From Nymphaea colorata (taxonomy: Eukaryota > Streptophyta > Magnoliopsida > Nymphaeales > Nymphaeaceae): 64,000 bases of DNA. Positions 11,168 to 22,505 of the stretch are shown in pieces. Where the stretch lies: NCBI RefSeq assembly GCF_008831285.2, contig NC_045147.1, forward strand, positions 3,248,001 through 3,312,000, in the 5' to 3' direction. The translations under genes and the position numbers were made by a program. Under the pieces are notes generated by a model. That model did not search any database and had not been told where the DNA came from. It saw only the letters and a list, made by a program, of their open reading frames with translations. How positions within the stretch are numbered: position 1 is the first letter of the stretch; each line of letters opens with the position of its first letter.

Positions 11168-12251
11168 TGGTTTGACAAATGATGCAGCCACATCCATCCT
11201 GCACTCATATGGCTAGTCTCCATACCGGATATACCATACTACGATGTTGTAAGCAATGGTGATTTTACCGAAGGATATCACCTCAATTTTTAAGGACTAG
11301 ACACATTAGTTACTTATTTGTAGGTCCATGTCTAAAAGTAACCCTCCTAGCCCCTAGGACACTTGCCACGATAAACCTGTAAGTAGAAAAAGTAGAAAGC
11401 TGGATTCTTTTCGTCCTTTTCTTACGATTAATTTTGTGATCTTGGATGCCTTTTTGATTCAGGAAGTTGGAAGTAAAGAGGGCACAGTTGATTTCATATT
11501 AATCTCACAGCAAGTTCAAAACAATTATGATATTAAACAAGATGGGCTTTCAGATTCCTTGCCTCTGTGTTCTCATCATATATGTCACTGCAGGCAAGCA
11601 AAATGGCTTATGATCTCCTCTTTCTGGTGCCACACTTTTGCTGCTTAATTTGGTACAAGTTTATTTCCATTAATGTCTTCATTCATTCTTTACAGAATTG
11701 ACAACATGTGCCCCATATCATGGTTGATGGAAGGCCCCCACACAGTAATTCATGATTTTGCCAAGTCCTTTTGTGAAATGAGATTTCAAGTTACTGTCCA
11801 GAACTCTTCGGATGCTGTTGCATTTATCAGACTAGTCATGTTCAATCAGGCAGAGAATGAAGTTCAGCTGAGTGATGTTGGACAGTTATCTGGTGCTAGT
11901 GAAGAGGGAGGTTGGCATGAAATATCATTGGGTAATAGTGGGAAGGTCCTGTCGGACTTACTGGCACAAAGTTCTCCATCAAGAAAACAATCCTCTAAGA
12001 GCATCTCTTCCTACGTCTGGACAGGATCAAGCTCGACTAAGGTCAAGTTGGAGCCGTTGTCCTCAGCTGTAATTCCACTTAACTTGTGCATTTTTGCTCC
12101 TGGAGTGTATGATTTATCAAACTATGAGTTGCAATGGGACATCAAACCATGCAATGATGGTAACGGTGGACTTGGAAGAGACTCATCTAAAAGGACTGCT
12201 GGGACTAGTCTTGGTCACCCTTTTTATCTGACGGCACTACAGTCTGCATAG
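5987..12251 (+). CDS. TRAPPC8/Trs85-like TRAPP complex subunit, C-terminal eight exons
   Basis: Exons: 5987-6169, 6244-6354, 6525-6683, 6787-6945, 9652-9957, 10273-10428, 11463-11593, 11696-12251. Joined they are 1761 bases, 586 codons plus TAG, with every junction in frame. Recognisable family segments are VTPKIPGILKIVGVRWTLSG, LPKLVG...YKGELHRLILELSN, WPLWFHASMVGS...VYYEME, FRTLRMHYSLEV and ISWLMEGPHTVIHDF, and near the end SYVWTGSSS...PGVYDLSNYELQW. These match the order of beta-rich segments in the C-terminal half of TRAPPC8. TRAPPC8 defines TRAPPIII, a Rab GEF/tethering complex in ER-Golgi and autophagy traffic. Plant homologues are about twice this length, so the N-terminal half lies left of the window or is missing. 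All introns are GT-AG except 11594-11695, which starts GC. Intron four (6946-9651) is 2.7 kb and carries a MITE. The paralogous TRAPPII subunits are a less likely identity. Confidence 0.75.
8838..9312. mobile_element. 475-bp MITE with imperfect TIRs in TRAPPC8 intron
   Basis: The left end is CAATGTTTTAAAACCCAGTG. The reverse complement of the right end is AATATTTAAAAACTCACTGA, so the ends are imperfect terminal inverted repeats, extended inward by GACTCGGCT-like motifs. A 9-bp direct repeat GGTAAGTAG flanks it (8829-8837 and 9313-9321), the length made by Mutator-like transposases. It has no ORF. It sits in the 2.7-kb intron and does not touch an exon. Confidence 0.75.
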
Positions 12252-12632
12252 TAATTTGCTTTCCGTACCTGCTGAAGCTGGGAGTGCTCTTGGATCGGGA
12301 AGATCATCTCAGAGTGGCATTTTTGCAACTTAAGAATACCTGAAGCATGAACGGCGTCCTGTGAGCTTAGGCATCACGTGAGGCCCGAGTTCTTCCGGGT
12401 GGGGTGAAGTACTTGGTATAATCTAACCTCTGTTTCAGTCTTTTGACCTTGATTTTGGAGGTGGTCAACGGTCTTCTACATCTTTAAAATTTTTCCATTG
12501 ATTCTTTGTAATATTTGTTGTAATAATCATTCCCATGATGGGAGATGCTCTGTGGATGTAAGCTTTTGCTTAAGAAATGATTAAGTTGGCATGGTCATCT
12601 TGGTTGGGGGAAGGTCATCTTTTTTGTATTAG
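12252..12632 (+). other. Probable 3' untranslated and downstream region of the TRAPPC8-like gene
   Basis: Non-coding sequence directly after the TAG. It is GT/T-rich toward 12540 with AT-rich poly(A)-signal-like stretches around 12500-12530, but no single canonical AATAAA could be fixed, so the mRNA end is uncertain. Confidence 0.4.
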
Positions 12633-12786
12633 GACAGCTCATCGGATCTTGTTGAACAATTTTTTAAGCCCACAGTTCTTGGGACGGCTTATTGGGTCTT
12701 TTTTATGACCAAGGCTTAAACCACAGTTCAGTTCTTGTGACAGCTTATTGGATCATGTTGATGACCAACGCTTAACCACAGTTCTT
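12633..12786. repeat. Three-unit tandem repeat, about 48-56 bp
   Basis: Imperfect units start at 12633, 12683 and 12739. Each begins GACRGCTYAT and ends in CACAGTTC(TT). They differ by small indels. No coding content. The array lies just past the TRAPPC8 3' end. Confidence 0.75.
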
Positions 12787-13228
12787 TTTTTTTTTTTTAT
12801 TTCTCATAAATTACTTGTTTTTGCGAATATTTTGTAAGTATCGGGTTTGTGGTTCTTTTCCGCTTGAAGACGCCAGGGAAAGATGCATTCAGTTAAATCT
12901 GCTGGATGGGCGAATGGATAAATTGTCGGTAAATACTGTGAATTGTTACTGCATTATAAACCATTACAAGTATTCTTGTGGTGCCTTTTTTTATCTATTA
13001 TGATAAGATTTTTAATTTTTAGCCACATAATCTCTACATCTGCAGATAATTCACCTTAGCCGATTTGAACACACACGCACATATATATAGCTTTTTAGAG
13101 TCCTTCAATATATATAGCTTTTTAGAGTCATTCGGTAATCTCATTTCAGCATCATTCAACATGATGGATGGTTAAGAGAAAAATGAGAAGAAATTTAATA
13201 TTAGTTTATATATATATATATATATATA

Positions 13229-13261
<33 letters not shown>

Positions 13262-13736
13262 CTTTCAAGTATCCATTTTTTTTTAGATGGATGGAGTTCG
13301 GTAGATGGTTCGCTTACTATATATGTACCTAATCTTTTGTTATCTGCATATAAAAATTTTATTTTTTCTACCATAATTGTGATGTTATCAGAGTATTTAA
13401 AAAACATTATTAAATTTAAAAAAGTGCCTAGTTTAATTCATGTTTTTCATCAAAACACTCTTAGTATCATGTCCATGAGCTTAGATTGTAAAAAAAAACA
13501 CACTTTGATACAGATTTTTAATGGGTTTGGTTTGTTGTCTTTTATTTAAGTGGTCTGGTATCAATCATGCAATTTTAAAAAACAGTCACTAAAAATGCCA
13601 TGTAATGGAATCACTGGCAACAGTTTATAGAATAGTGGTAATCCATACTGTTTTTAGTGACAGTTTATGCTGCATTTAACCAGAACGTTTAAATATTTAA
13701 CCATCAGGTAAACAACATATTTCAATTTCTACAAAA

Positions 13737-13772
<36 letters not shown>

Positions 13773-14459
13773 TCCTATTTTTATGTCTCTGCATGTTTTC
13801 ACTAGATTCAACCTTATAGAAAACTATGAAACTTAAATATATTTTAAAAGTATAAAATATTGAAAAATCACTGTCTAAGCATTCTCAACTTAAAATTCGA
13901 TATGGACATCGACTTTTCACTGTTCTTTTATTCCAATTATTTCACATACTTTGAATTCATTGATATGGTTATATTTATTAAAAAGGACTTGAGGACACTG
14001 AGAAACATTAATCGGTAGCAAGGATATGACTTTCGCTCTGTGTGATGGACTGTATTTTCTTCTTGGAAAATTGCTTCTAAAGGATTTGGTACCAGCGGTA
14101 TCATTTTCTTTTTCTTCTCTATAAAGGTCCGGTTGATTGACAAGAGCGAAAAACCTATAACTCAATGAGTATCTATCTACTCATTTTCGATATGCAAGTA
14201 ATACAAAGTAGAAAGAAGAATTCACTTTCCTTGTACACATACAAGATCCTTATGCATTCTCAAATATGCATCGTCGGTGTGCCTCTTATTTTATTTAAGC
14301 TCTTTCTCCTTAATCATACTTTGTAGATAAATGAAAAATACAATGAAAGACGGACATAAGAATTAGGTTTATGTGCCAATGAAATTAACACCATTCTATA
14401 AATTCTGATGTACACATCTGATCTTCATTTTCTCTTATCCTGTAAACTTGAACATTATT
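12787..14459. other. AT-rich intergenic DNA with microsatellites
   Basis: Contains a 27-bp local duplication (ATATATAGCTTTTTAGAGTC at about 13082 and 13109), a (TA)n tract at 13207-13259 with one interruption, and an (AC)n tract at about 13736-13760. No gene is supported. The IYIY-rich ORF across the (TA)n tract is a microsatellite artefact. Confidence 0.7.
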
Positions 14460-14873
14460 AGAGATATCAATATATTCGATTTGGATTGGATATCCAACTG
14501 GATCACGCTGAAAAAATTGGTTATGGAAAAAAATTTTAGTATCCGGTTATGAATTGGATCAGATTCCAATATAAGAAATGACATCCGATCAGATCCAAAC
14601 TTGGACTGGATTTACCTTTAAAGCAAACATCCAATATCAAACACCCTTACATTTCAAAAATTGGCCAGATTTGGTTCAATATTTGGTTACATTTAGATGT
14701 GAATGTAAAATAAGATACAGATCAGATTCAGATTGTGAAATCAGATTCGGATTTAGATATAACTTTTCTCCATTCATATTTGAATCCAAATTGAATACGA
14801 ACATGTGAATATCCAAAAAGGCAGATATAGCTAAGAATATATATGATTTGAATCCAATCTATTGACATCCCTT
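14460..14873. mobile_element. Degenerate copy of the TAGGGATGTCAA TIR-MITE family
   Basis: Starts GAGATATCAATA, ends TTGACATCCCTTA, and is rich in GGAT/GATCAGAT words. It matches the better preserved copy at 42159-42612 in ends and composition. No ORF of interest. Confidence 0.6.
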
Positions 14874-17160
14874 AACATTATGCATTGTATATAAAATTGA
14901 TATTGCAAAAAAGTTAGCTCTCCAACCTGCAACTAGCCTACTCACCATGCTGGCTGGTGTTTGGAACTCCCTAGGGACATGCGGGCAACGAATTTGTATA
15001 TCGTTTAGACATCACTCTTTTAGCGACTTTTTAAACTTCTAACTTAGGAAACAAAATGTGTTTTCCATGTTTCTAAATTATAAACCCATAAATTTGATTT
15101 GGATAAGATTTTTGTGCAGAAAGTTAACGTTGATAATTGATTGAAAGTAATTTGCTTCTTGAAGGTAGAAATGGATCAAAAAATAGTTTTGTCTAATGCA
15201 TTGGTAAAGCTAGCAGTTTCATTCAAGGGCGAAAACGCAAAGTTAGGGCCAACAATAGTGGCAGCAAATATAAGAAAACAGTTTTCCCTTCAGTATTGTG
15301 GTCATCTAATGTTATTAAGCATTGAAATTTTAAAAATATTAAAGGAAAGAGTGTGAAAAATCGAATGTTGAGATTTGGTTATTGGTATATATGAGAAGGC
15401 AGAGATCGTTAATCTTAAACCCAAATTACATATATTTCTTAAATATAATTTTACAATTCATATTCATCCATTTAGACTTGTAAAACAAATCCAAATGATG
15501 ATGAAATGACAAGATGAACCCCATATGCATAATTAGGGAACGTGAAGTACGTGTCTTTATATGAGTTAATTACTAGTCCTCCGGTTATAAAAATGTCATT
15601 TAAAACACTATTTTTAAAATAAACTTTGTACTTTCACTTTTAAACAGTAATTTAACAAGTGAAATTAGTAAACTATTAACTAAGTTGATATAACTTGCAA
15701 TCAATTCACATAGTTCTTATATTACAATCGGACATAAAAGGTTTCCAACGCAAACAACATCGGAAACTCTCTGAATCTCTCTGGAGACCATTCTATGATT
15801 AGGAAAAGAGAGAGAGAGAGCATCCAGAACTTTGTCCCAATAATGCATCAGGCAGGCAAGATTAAGCACACCACCCAACACAATACATCCGGTGGTGTGC
15901 TGTGTGTGTGTATATATATATATCGTCATCATTTTTTTGACCATTTTGTAGTAGTATTTCATGTAGTCAATGTTATGATTGAACTTAAAATGCCCAAGTC
16001 TAAAGAAAATGAAAAAGACATTTGGACATATATAAGTGAACATTGTCCAATCAATTCCCAAAAAGATTTGATGAATCTGTCAAACCAAATCTAATAAAAA
16101 TCATGTTTGAAGTGGTAAAAGTTTATATTTTTCAACCACACATCCAAAACGCAAAGAAATAAAGAGAACGCTAGGAGACTCATAACAAACTCATTTTCAG
16201 CTCATTCGACCTGAATTGGGTACTTAAGCCCAATTTTGATGCCGCTCTTATAAATCGTTTTAATAGTCGGTAGTTTTTTGTCCGCCCATAAAATCTGATC
16301 AACAACTTGAGTTTTTACAATTTCATTTTAATCATATGAGAGAGAGAGAGAAAGCGTGTGTGTGTGTGTCGGGGTGTCTAGGAGGATTTAAATCTGTCAA
16401 ACACTATATGTTACTGCTAAAAATTAAAAATCTGTTGCTTGTGAACAATTTAATTTGTACTCATCAACAAAGTGAATTTTCTCTTTTTACTTTACTCAAA
16501 GAAAATACTAAAGAAAGCATATTTCGACCTTGGAAGCGACCCAAAAGGTAAACTTAAAAATTTTCATCCATTTGTTTGCCTATTATTCATAGAGTTCGTC
16601 CATCCATATAATTGAAATTTATTTACTTGATGTTTTAAACAGTTATAAGCTTAAATACAAATTCTAAACGTGAACTTCGACATTGTTTTTAACGTAAAGT
16701 TGAAGTCCATTCGCCGTGAGAAGCAAAAAGCAAGACAGCAAGTTTATCCTGGAGGCGTTAAATAAGTGGAACAGTAACACGCCATATTTAAAAGTCAATA
16801 AATTCGGTCACGAGGTTGACGAAATAGCGGCAGTTGCGAGAAAGTATTGACTGAACAAACTATTATTTATGGATTTCATGAACAAGAACGTGATCTGCGG
16901 CATGTTTCTAATGCGATAGAGAATCTCTCTCTCTCTCTCTCTCTCTCTTGATCTAAAGTAGTCCAGAAGGACCAGAAGAGAAACTCTCCAGATGTCATTT
17001 TCAGATTTCAGTAACTTTTTATCCAGGAGCGCTCGCCACCACAAATGGCAACAACCCCACAAAAACAAGAAAATGGAAGGGAAGACACAGAAAAGGGAAA
17101 AACAGCAGAAGGAAAGCACGGAATCACCTGAAGCGGCCGACGGCAGAGAAGCCGTAAACT
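14874..17160. other. Intergenic DNA between TRAPPC8 and the first esterase
   Basis: AT-rich and without a supported gene. It holds simple repeats: (GA)n near 15808 and 16338, a mixed (TG)n(TA)n near 15897-15923, and (CT)n at 16924-16949. The last is in the 3' flank of the minus-strand esterase at 17161. Confidence 0.6.
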
Positions 17161-18126
17161 CTAGATGCGGCATATTGCAGCAGCAGCAGGAGCGTTAATG
17201 AAGGAGGAAAGGCGATTGAGGATGTCGTCGGCGTTGGAGCACTTGGGGTCCATCAGGTGGAAGACGTGGCCCTCGTCCTTGTGCTCCACCACCTCGGCAG
17301 CGCCGCCCCACCCGCTTCCCTTCAGCACCTCGACGTACCACCTCCCCCTTCCGATCAGAAAATCCTTCTCCGCAAGAAACACCAACACCCTCCCGCAGCC
17401 GAGATGCGATATCTCCGGCCCGCCTGCTGCCACCACGTTCACGAGAGGGTCGTCGGTGCCGGGAGTGGTGGGGTAAACAAGCTCCCACAGGGGGTCGCGG
17501 CCCGGATTCTTTCCGAAGAAGTAGGGATGGATCAAAGCCAGCCCCGATATCTGCACCTTTAGATTTTCCTCGCCGGAGGGCGGTTCGAACGGAGCGGCGC
17601 CGCCGGCAGCCATGGCTAGGCTGTGGGAGATGGTGGCACCGGCGCTGTCCCCGGCCAGAACGATCCGGCCAAGGTCACCGTGATCCCTCAGCCACGGCTC
17701 CTCTGCGCCTTGGCGAGCCACCCACTGGAGGGCTGCCCAGGAGTCTAGGTAGCAGGCGGGGACGGGACACTCCGGTGCGAGGCGGTACTCCACGGAGACG
17801 ATTAGGGCCCGGGACACGGAGGCGAGGGAGTTGCAGAAGGAGTGGTAGATGGAGGAGAGGGCGGAGCCGACGCAGAAGGCGCCCCCGTGGACGTATAAGA
17901 CGATGGGGAGCCTATCCTCCCCCTTGTCGGCGAGAGGCGGGAGGAAAAGGCGGACGGAGACGCCGGTTTCCGGCGAGACGATGGCGTCTTTAGACGAGAC
18001 GCCCGTGCCGGCATCGACGCCCGGCGGGACGCGGTCGACGGGCATTAGCCTCTCGGCGCGGCCGTCCTTGTAGACGCGAATCAGCGGCGGAAACTCCGCG
18101 GCGACCTCTGCAGACCGCGGATCCAT
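17161..18126 (-). CDS. Plant class-I carboxylesterase (CXE-a), HGGA variant
   Basis: Intronless alpha/beta-hydrolase of 321 residues from the chosen ATG at 18126-18124. An in-frame ATG 33 bases upstream would add 11 residues (332 total), but the family's usual MDP... start matches the inner one. Such enzymes hydrolyse short acyl esters in the cytosol; there is no signal peptide or membrane segment. The N-terminal IRVYKDGR motif is at 16-23. The oxyanion-hole motif is HGGAF at 80-84, where most relatives have HGGGF. The nucleophile motif is GDSAG with Ser161, and the other triad members would be Asp255 (FLAEKD) and His287 (DEGHVFHL). Compared with its paralogues it has a 10-residue Ala-rich C-terminal tail and a shorter loop after HPYFFGK. 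It is the downstream-most member of the array. Substrate unknown. Confidence 0.92.
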   Translation of the reverse strand: MDPRSAEVAAEFPPLIRVYKDGRAERLMPVDRVPPGVDAGTGVSSKDAIVSPETGVSVRLFLPPLADKGEDRLPIVLYVHGGAFCVGSALSSIYHSFCNSLASVSRALIVSVEYRLAPECPVPACYLDSWAALQWVARQGAEEPWLRDHGDLGRIVLAGDSAGATISHSLAMAAGGAAPFEPPSGEENLKVQISGLALIHPYFFGKNPGRDPLWELVYPTTPGTDDPLVNVVAAGGPEISHLGCGRVLVFLAEKDFLIGRGRWYVEVLKGSGWGGAAEVVEHKDEGHVFHLMDPKCSNADDILNRLSSFINAPAAAAICRI

Positions 18127-18560
18127 CTCCTCAGCTCCGATTCGTTTCTTGTTGCACACAAAGCCTCAAACACAGAGCCAAGAGAATGGAGTGGGTGGTG
18201 AATGGTGATGGTCTTTAGCACGTAACTTGGGAGGTTGGTCCATATATTATTGTGGCATGGATTCTACAAACTTATATGGATCCATGCGGGTCGGATTTAT
18301 GACACGGATCCGAACCAGGTAGCACTTGCCCTCTTGCCTTGATGCCAATCGAATGGCCAGATCAGATGCATTTTGAGGCAATTCGTTTATCATGATCACA
18401 AATAGTTGACTAGTCTCAAAAAGATGACAAGAGACAGAAGAAAATATTAATTAATCAGACCTAGTTTGGGTTGGGTTGAGCTTGGTTGAGTTGGGCTTGG
18501 GCCCGAGTTTCAGATGTCGGGTCAACCAAAGTTCGGTTTCTTATCGGGTCGGGCTGGCCC
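18127..18560 (-). promoter_or_regulatory. Upstream region of CXE-a
   Basis: The 5' flank of the minus-strand gene. The only TATA-like element seen is AATATATGG (minus strand) at about 18241-18250, about 120 bases upstream of the chosen start, so assignment is tentative. Further out, 18465-18560 is a G/T-rich low-complexity stretch of GGTTGGG-type words. Confidence 0.3.
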
Positions 18561-18839
18561 GATGCCCAAACTTACTCTGACTTCAAGCCCCAATACAATT
18601 TATAATTTTAAGAAGAATTGAGAGGCCTTCGAATCTCTTCTCTTCGAAGTGGTAGTGGTAGACCCGATGCCCAAACTTAGTTTGACCTCAACCCCCAATA
18701 CAATTTATAATCGAATGTCTTCTCTTCAAAGTGGTAGTGGTAGACCCCATGCCCAAACTTAGTTTGACCTCAAGCCCCAATACAATTTATAATTTTAAGA
18801 AGAATTGAGAGGCCTTCCAATCTCTTCTCTTGTGGTAGA
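18561..18839. repeat. Three-unit tandem repeat, about 80-105 bp
   Basis: Units start at about 18561, 18666 and 18748. Each carries ATGCCCAAACTTA, then CCCCAATACAATTTATAAT, then a CTCTTCTCTT segment. The middle unit lacks an internal piece of about 23 bases (AAGAAGAATTGAGAGGCCTT region). No coding content. Confidence 0.85.
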
Positions 18840-19430
18840 TTGATAAACTTCTCTGCTCACTAGGGTGAACTCAAGAAACAGCTTTCACAGCTTTTCCTCT
18901 CACCTGATCCCAACACCACGTGTTATGCAGTTGCTGAGTTGGAATCTGAAACTTCTTTTTTGGATTGAGATCTCTCACTACATCTTTACTTTCGTATAGG
19001 TATTTGATGAGTACAGTCGACCTTATTAAATGAAATCTTATCATCAGCTCTTGTGCGACGTGTAGGCACATTGTGTGAGCTTGTCAGGCCAAGCAAGAAC
19101 TGGTAGGGTCGGGACTTCTATTTTTTTGCTGCGTGGCATGGTCCATGAGTGTGGTTAATTAAAACATCTCTCAAATAATTGTTGTAAATGTCTGGTTGGA
19201 TACCAATTGATTTGGTTGAATCCAATGAAATGGAGCTGACGGCAGTATGATTTTCATTTGCATTGGACTCTAAGTTACTTTTCAGGCAGGTTGCTTTGAT
19301 GGCATACCATACCTGGTTTGCCTGAAAGGCCTGCAAAAACTACATGATGTCCATTTGAATCCCTTTGATGCAATTTGCACTTTACTGGCTCACATACATT
19401 TGATCGAGTTTTGTTCGTAATGTTGCATAC
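18840..19430. other. Intergenic DNA without recognised features
   Basis: AT-rich with short unsupported ORFs only. I see no gene, repeat array or regulatory motif. Confidence 0.5.
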
Positions 19431-19875
19431 ATAACGAGTGTCTACCGGATGTGGACCTTACTACTAATATGTATATTTACTTTCATGTTCAAACTTTACA
19501 TATGTATATGGGTGAGATAACAAATAGATATGAAATAACAAATAAGTATGAGATAATGTTTATGAGATAACAAAAGTTTCATGAAATAATGAGATAACAC
19601 TAAACATAAGTATCAGATAACAAAAGATTATGAGATAATGAGATAACAGATGAATGTATGATATAACACTAAACATAAATATGAGATAAAGTTAATAAAA
19701 TAACAAAATATCTATAAGATAATGAGATAACGGTGGATGTATGACATAACACTAAAAGTAAATATAAGATAATGCTTATGAGATAATAAAATACTTATGA
19801 GGTAACAAGATAACCCTATGGGTGGGATAAAAAAACAAAAACATATTTTTTATTGTTTAAAAGGATATATTGGTC
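19431..19875 (+). repeat. 445-bp GATAA-rich dispersed repeat, copy 1
   Basis: Contains many GAGATAAC / ATGAGATAAT words and repeated ACTAAACATAAGTAT units. The whole segment, including its left flank (AACGAGTG..ATGTGGACC) and A-rich right end, is homologous to the reverse complement of 55560-56003. It is therefore a dispersed element and not only a local minisatellite. No ORF. Confidence 0.8.
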
Positions 19876-20926
19876 ACAACAATATGTTGATGCAGACTAA
19901 CAAAATTTAACATTGTCAAATTCTCAAATCTTTTTTTTGCAATTTCCTCATGGACATTTCTTTCTCCATATTAAAAATAGTGCATGAAATTTTATACATG
20001 GAGACCGACCGTGTATATAACGAACTTCGAAGATACAACAATAAGGTGAAGTTATGCGCTCACATTGGGAAGCCACATGGTCGTCCCTTTTGCATGGTAT
20101 GCTCTTACAGCAGCTCCGATAATAAAAAGCAGTTAACTAGAGATTTATTATCAAAATTAACAACAAAATGATTCCTTGATTTGTGTATTATCTCACTATT
20201 TGCTTAGATCCATCTGATATTATTGTCATGATTTTTGCTAGGCATCATAATCTCTATTCTTATCAAAATCATCAATATCGGTGTCTCCATCTATGTTGTA
20301 AGTTGTTTCCTAGATTGTTGTTTTGAGAACGTTGACCTCACGGCATTGTTGTTGAATTGTAAATTGAAGTTTGAAAAAATGTACGGCTGACGCTTTCTCT
20401 TCCAGCCTCAAACCATTCTTGCTTTCCCACTCTTTTCATATTTGATGAATTTTAAGTTCTTTCTATGTATTCTTTACAACTTTTAAAATTTTGAAGGTTT
20501 TCTTGCATCTCTAAAAAATTTCAGGGTTTTGTAGCAATTCTTGCGATTTCTTTTCATTTGTTGCTGATTTTAATTATTTTCTTAATTTTTATTTTGAAAA
20601 AAAATGCTTCAATGATTCCAATGGGCAAGAGTTGGAATACATTTGACTCAGCAGATTGACGCCATCCTTATGATTTAATTCCAAATCAAATTTTGATACT
20701 ATAAGGATACACAAAAACACTTAGTTTCGTCTCAATATCTGACCCATTGGCTTGATAAATGAATGCATACCACCACACATTGTGTTGTTCACATGATTTC
20801 ACACACACACACATATATATATAATACAAAAGTAAGTTTTTTTTTTAGCCATCCATATGCTTTACATCGATCACTTTAGTTAAAGTGGTTGGTTGAGTGA
20901 TTCTAGATAAAGAGTCATCATTTACT

Positions 20927-20931
<5 letters not shown>
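19876..20931. other. Intergenic AT-rich DNA
   Basis: No gene supported; a small (AC)n(AT)n microsatellite lies near 20803-20824. Confidence 0.5.

Positions 20932-21002
<71 letters not shown>
20932..21002. repeat. (TA)n microsatellite, about 71 bp
   Basis: An uninterrupted TA dinucleotide tract, the longest in the left half of the window. Confidence 0.95.
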
Positions 21003-21006
<4 letters not shown>

Positions 21007-22505
21007 TTATTGAATCATGACTTTGACATTCATTTGTGAAAAAGACACTTGATCCCAGCAGAGATGCTGTCTTTCTTTATAATTTTATTCTTTTTCCCCA
21101 CTTCCTTTCTTCTGAATTTTGCATTCCCTCCCTCCATCGACTCCCTCCCACCTGTGCTAAACCAGTCACCGCCGGCCGCATCACCCGACGTTGGTGGCCT
21201 TGCCAATCCCCGGCAGGCCTAGCACAAGAGGATGCTGCCGGCTGCGTCGCTGGTTGAGCACAAGTAAGAGTGAGGAGGAGATGGGTGGAATAATCTACCC
21301 ATCTCTGCCGCCACTATCCAGTGCTTTGTCGGCAGGTCTGTCAGGGCTCCGCCGAGTCCCAGCGGGCCCACTGGTGAGGCGCCAGGCAGTGGCAGCGAAG
21401 ATGGGAGGATTATTTCACCCATCTTTTGTCAAAACAAATGGAGGAAGAAATATTTAGAAAGGAGAGGGAGGCAGTAGCCGGTGCCTTTCACAGATGCCAG
21501 TGGGCCTACCAGCATAGGGAAAAAGCACCGGCAGGCGGCAGTGGTTGGTTCTAGTGGATGAGAAATTGGGCAAGGTCGGGAGAGAAAAAGTGAGAAAAAA
21601 TAATAAAATAGTAACATAAAAGAAAACAGGAGCATCTGAGCCATCTGATCTTAAAATCAAATGGGTCAGATCATCTATCATTTTGACAAATTAATGCCAG
21701 AATGGTTCAGTTTCTTAATATATATATGTGTATTTCTTTTAAATGATAGGTTCTACTTCCTTTATGCAAGCACTGATGGATGTGCTGAAAGCTACGAAAC
21801 GGGAAATTTTTAAAGTTTTCTTCTAAAAAATCACGTCAAAAAGATTAGGTGGAAAGTGCAAGAAGAAAAGAAATGGTATTGAAGATTAAATGCTTTCCCA
21901 AATCTTACCTAACAGGATTTTAGCTTCTTGACAAATAGCGATCTACAACTTCTTTCAATTTCCCTTTTTTCTGTGTGTGTTAAACTAGCTAGGGGTGGGT
22001 AGACCTACCACCTTGTGCAAATCTTCTAGACCTATTAAATGCATAGCTACAGACATAGTTTTCTGGTTTTAAATGCATGCCGAGGTTTTTCTGGCAAGTT
22101 ATTTCTTACAGAAAAAAATTAATTCAGGGAAATTTTAAAACAACTAAATCCTAAAAATAAAATGTAAAAATAACTATCTGGTAACTAAAAACTGTAAAAA
22201 CGTGACAATAGATAAAAGAAATGAAGAAAATGGTACATTTAGTCCTTTTTTTTTTCAGCTGATCTGTTTTAAATGGTTCGTGCTTGGAATTTTCAATTTG
22301 CTGTGTGTCCGCTGCCTAAACTCAGCTTGCAAATTGAAAGCAAAAGAAACAACCATAGAAAAGGAGAGAAGTTGTATTATCACAATTTTAGTATCCAGTC
22401 TTGGGTGTCAACTAAAGTTGGTGGAGTTGGGTGCCGTTCAATGTATGTCTAGAAGCTCTGCAGAAAATGAAATGAAAAAGACCCATACGTCATTTACAAA
22501 AACGG
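21003..22505. other. Intergenic DNA with a GC-rich patch
   Basis: 21130-21560 is GC-rich against an AT-rich background. It holds two small hairpin-forming segments (arms AGATGGGT/ACCCATCT near 21279-21305, and a related one near 21399-21424). Short ORFs on both strands have no recognisable domain. The remainder is AT-rich with nothing identified. Confidence 0.5.

Noticed and set aside
5987-12251. Identity as the TRAPPII subunit Trs120
   Set aside because: The order of WPLWFHASMVGS, YYE and the final GVYDLSNYELQW segments fits TRAPPC8/Trs85 better. Not fully excluded without a search.
13201-13407. IYIY-rich ORFs across (TA)n tracts (also 38.0, 53.9 and 57.6 kb)
   Set aside because: They are TA microsatellites read in frame, without codon structure.
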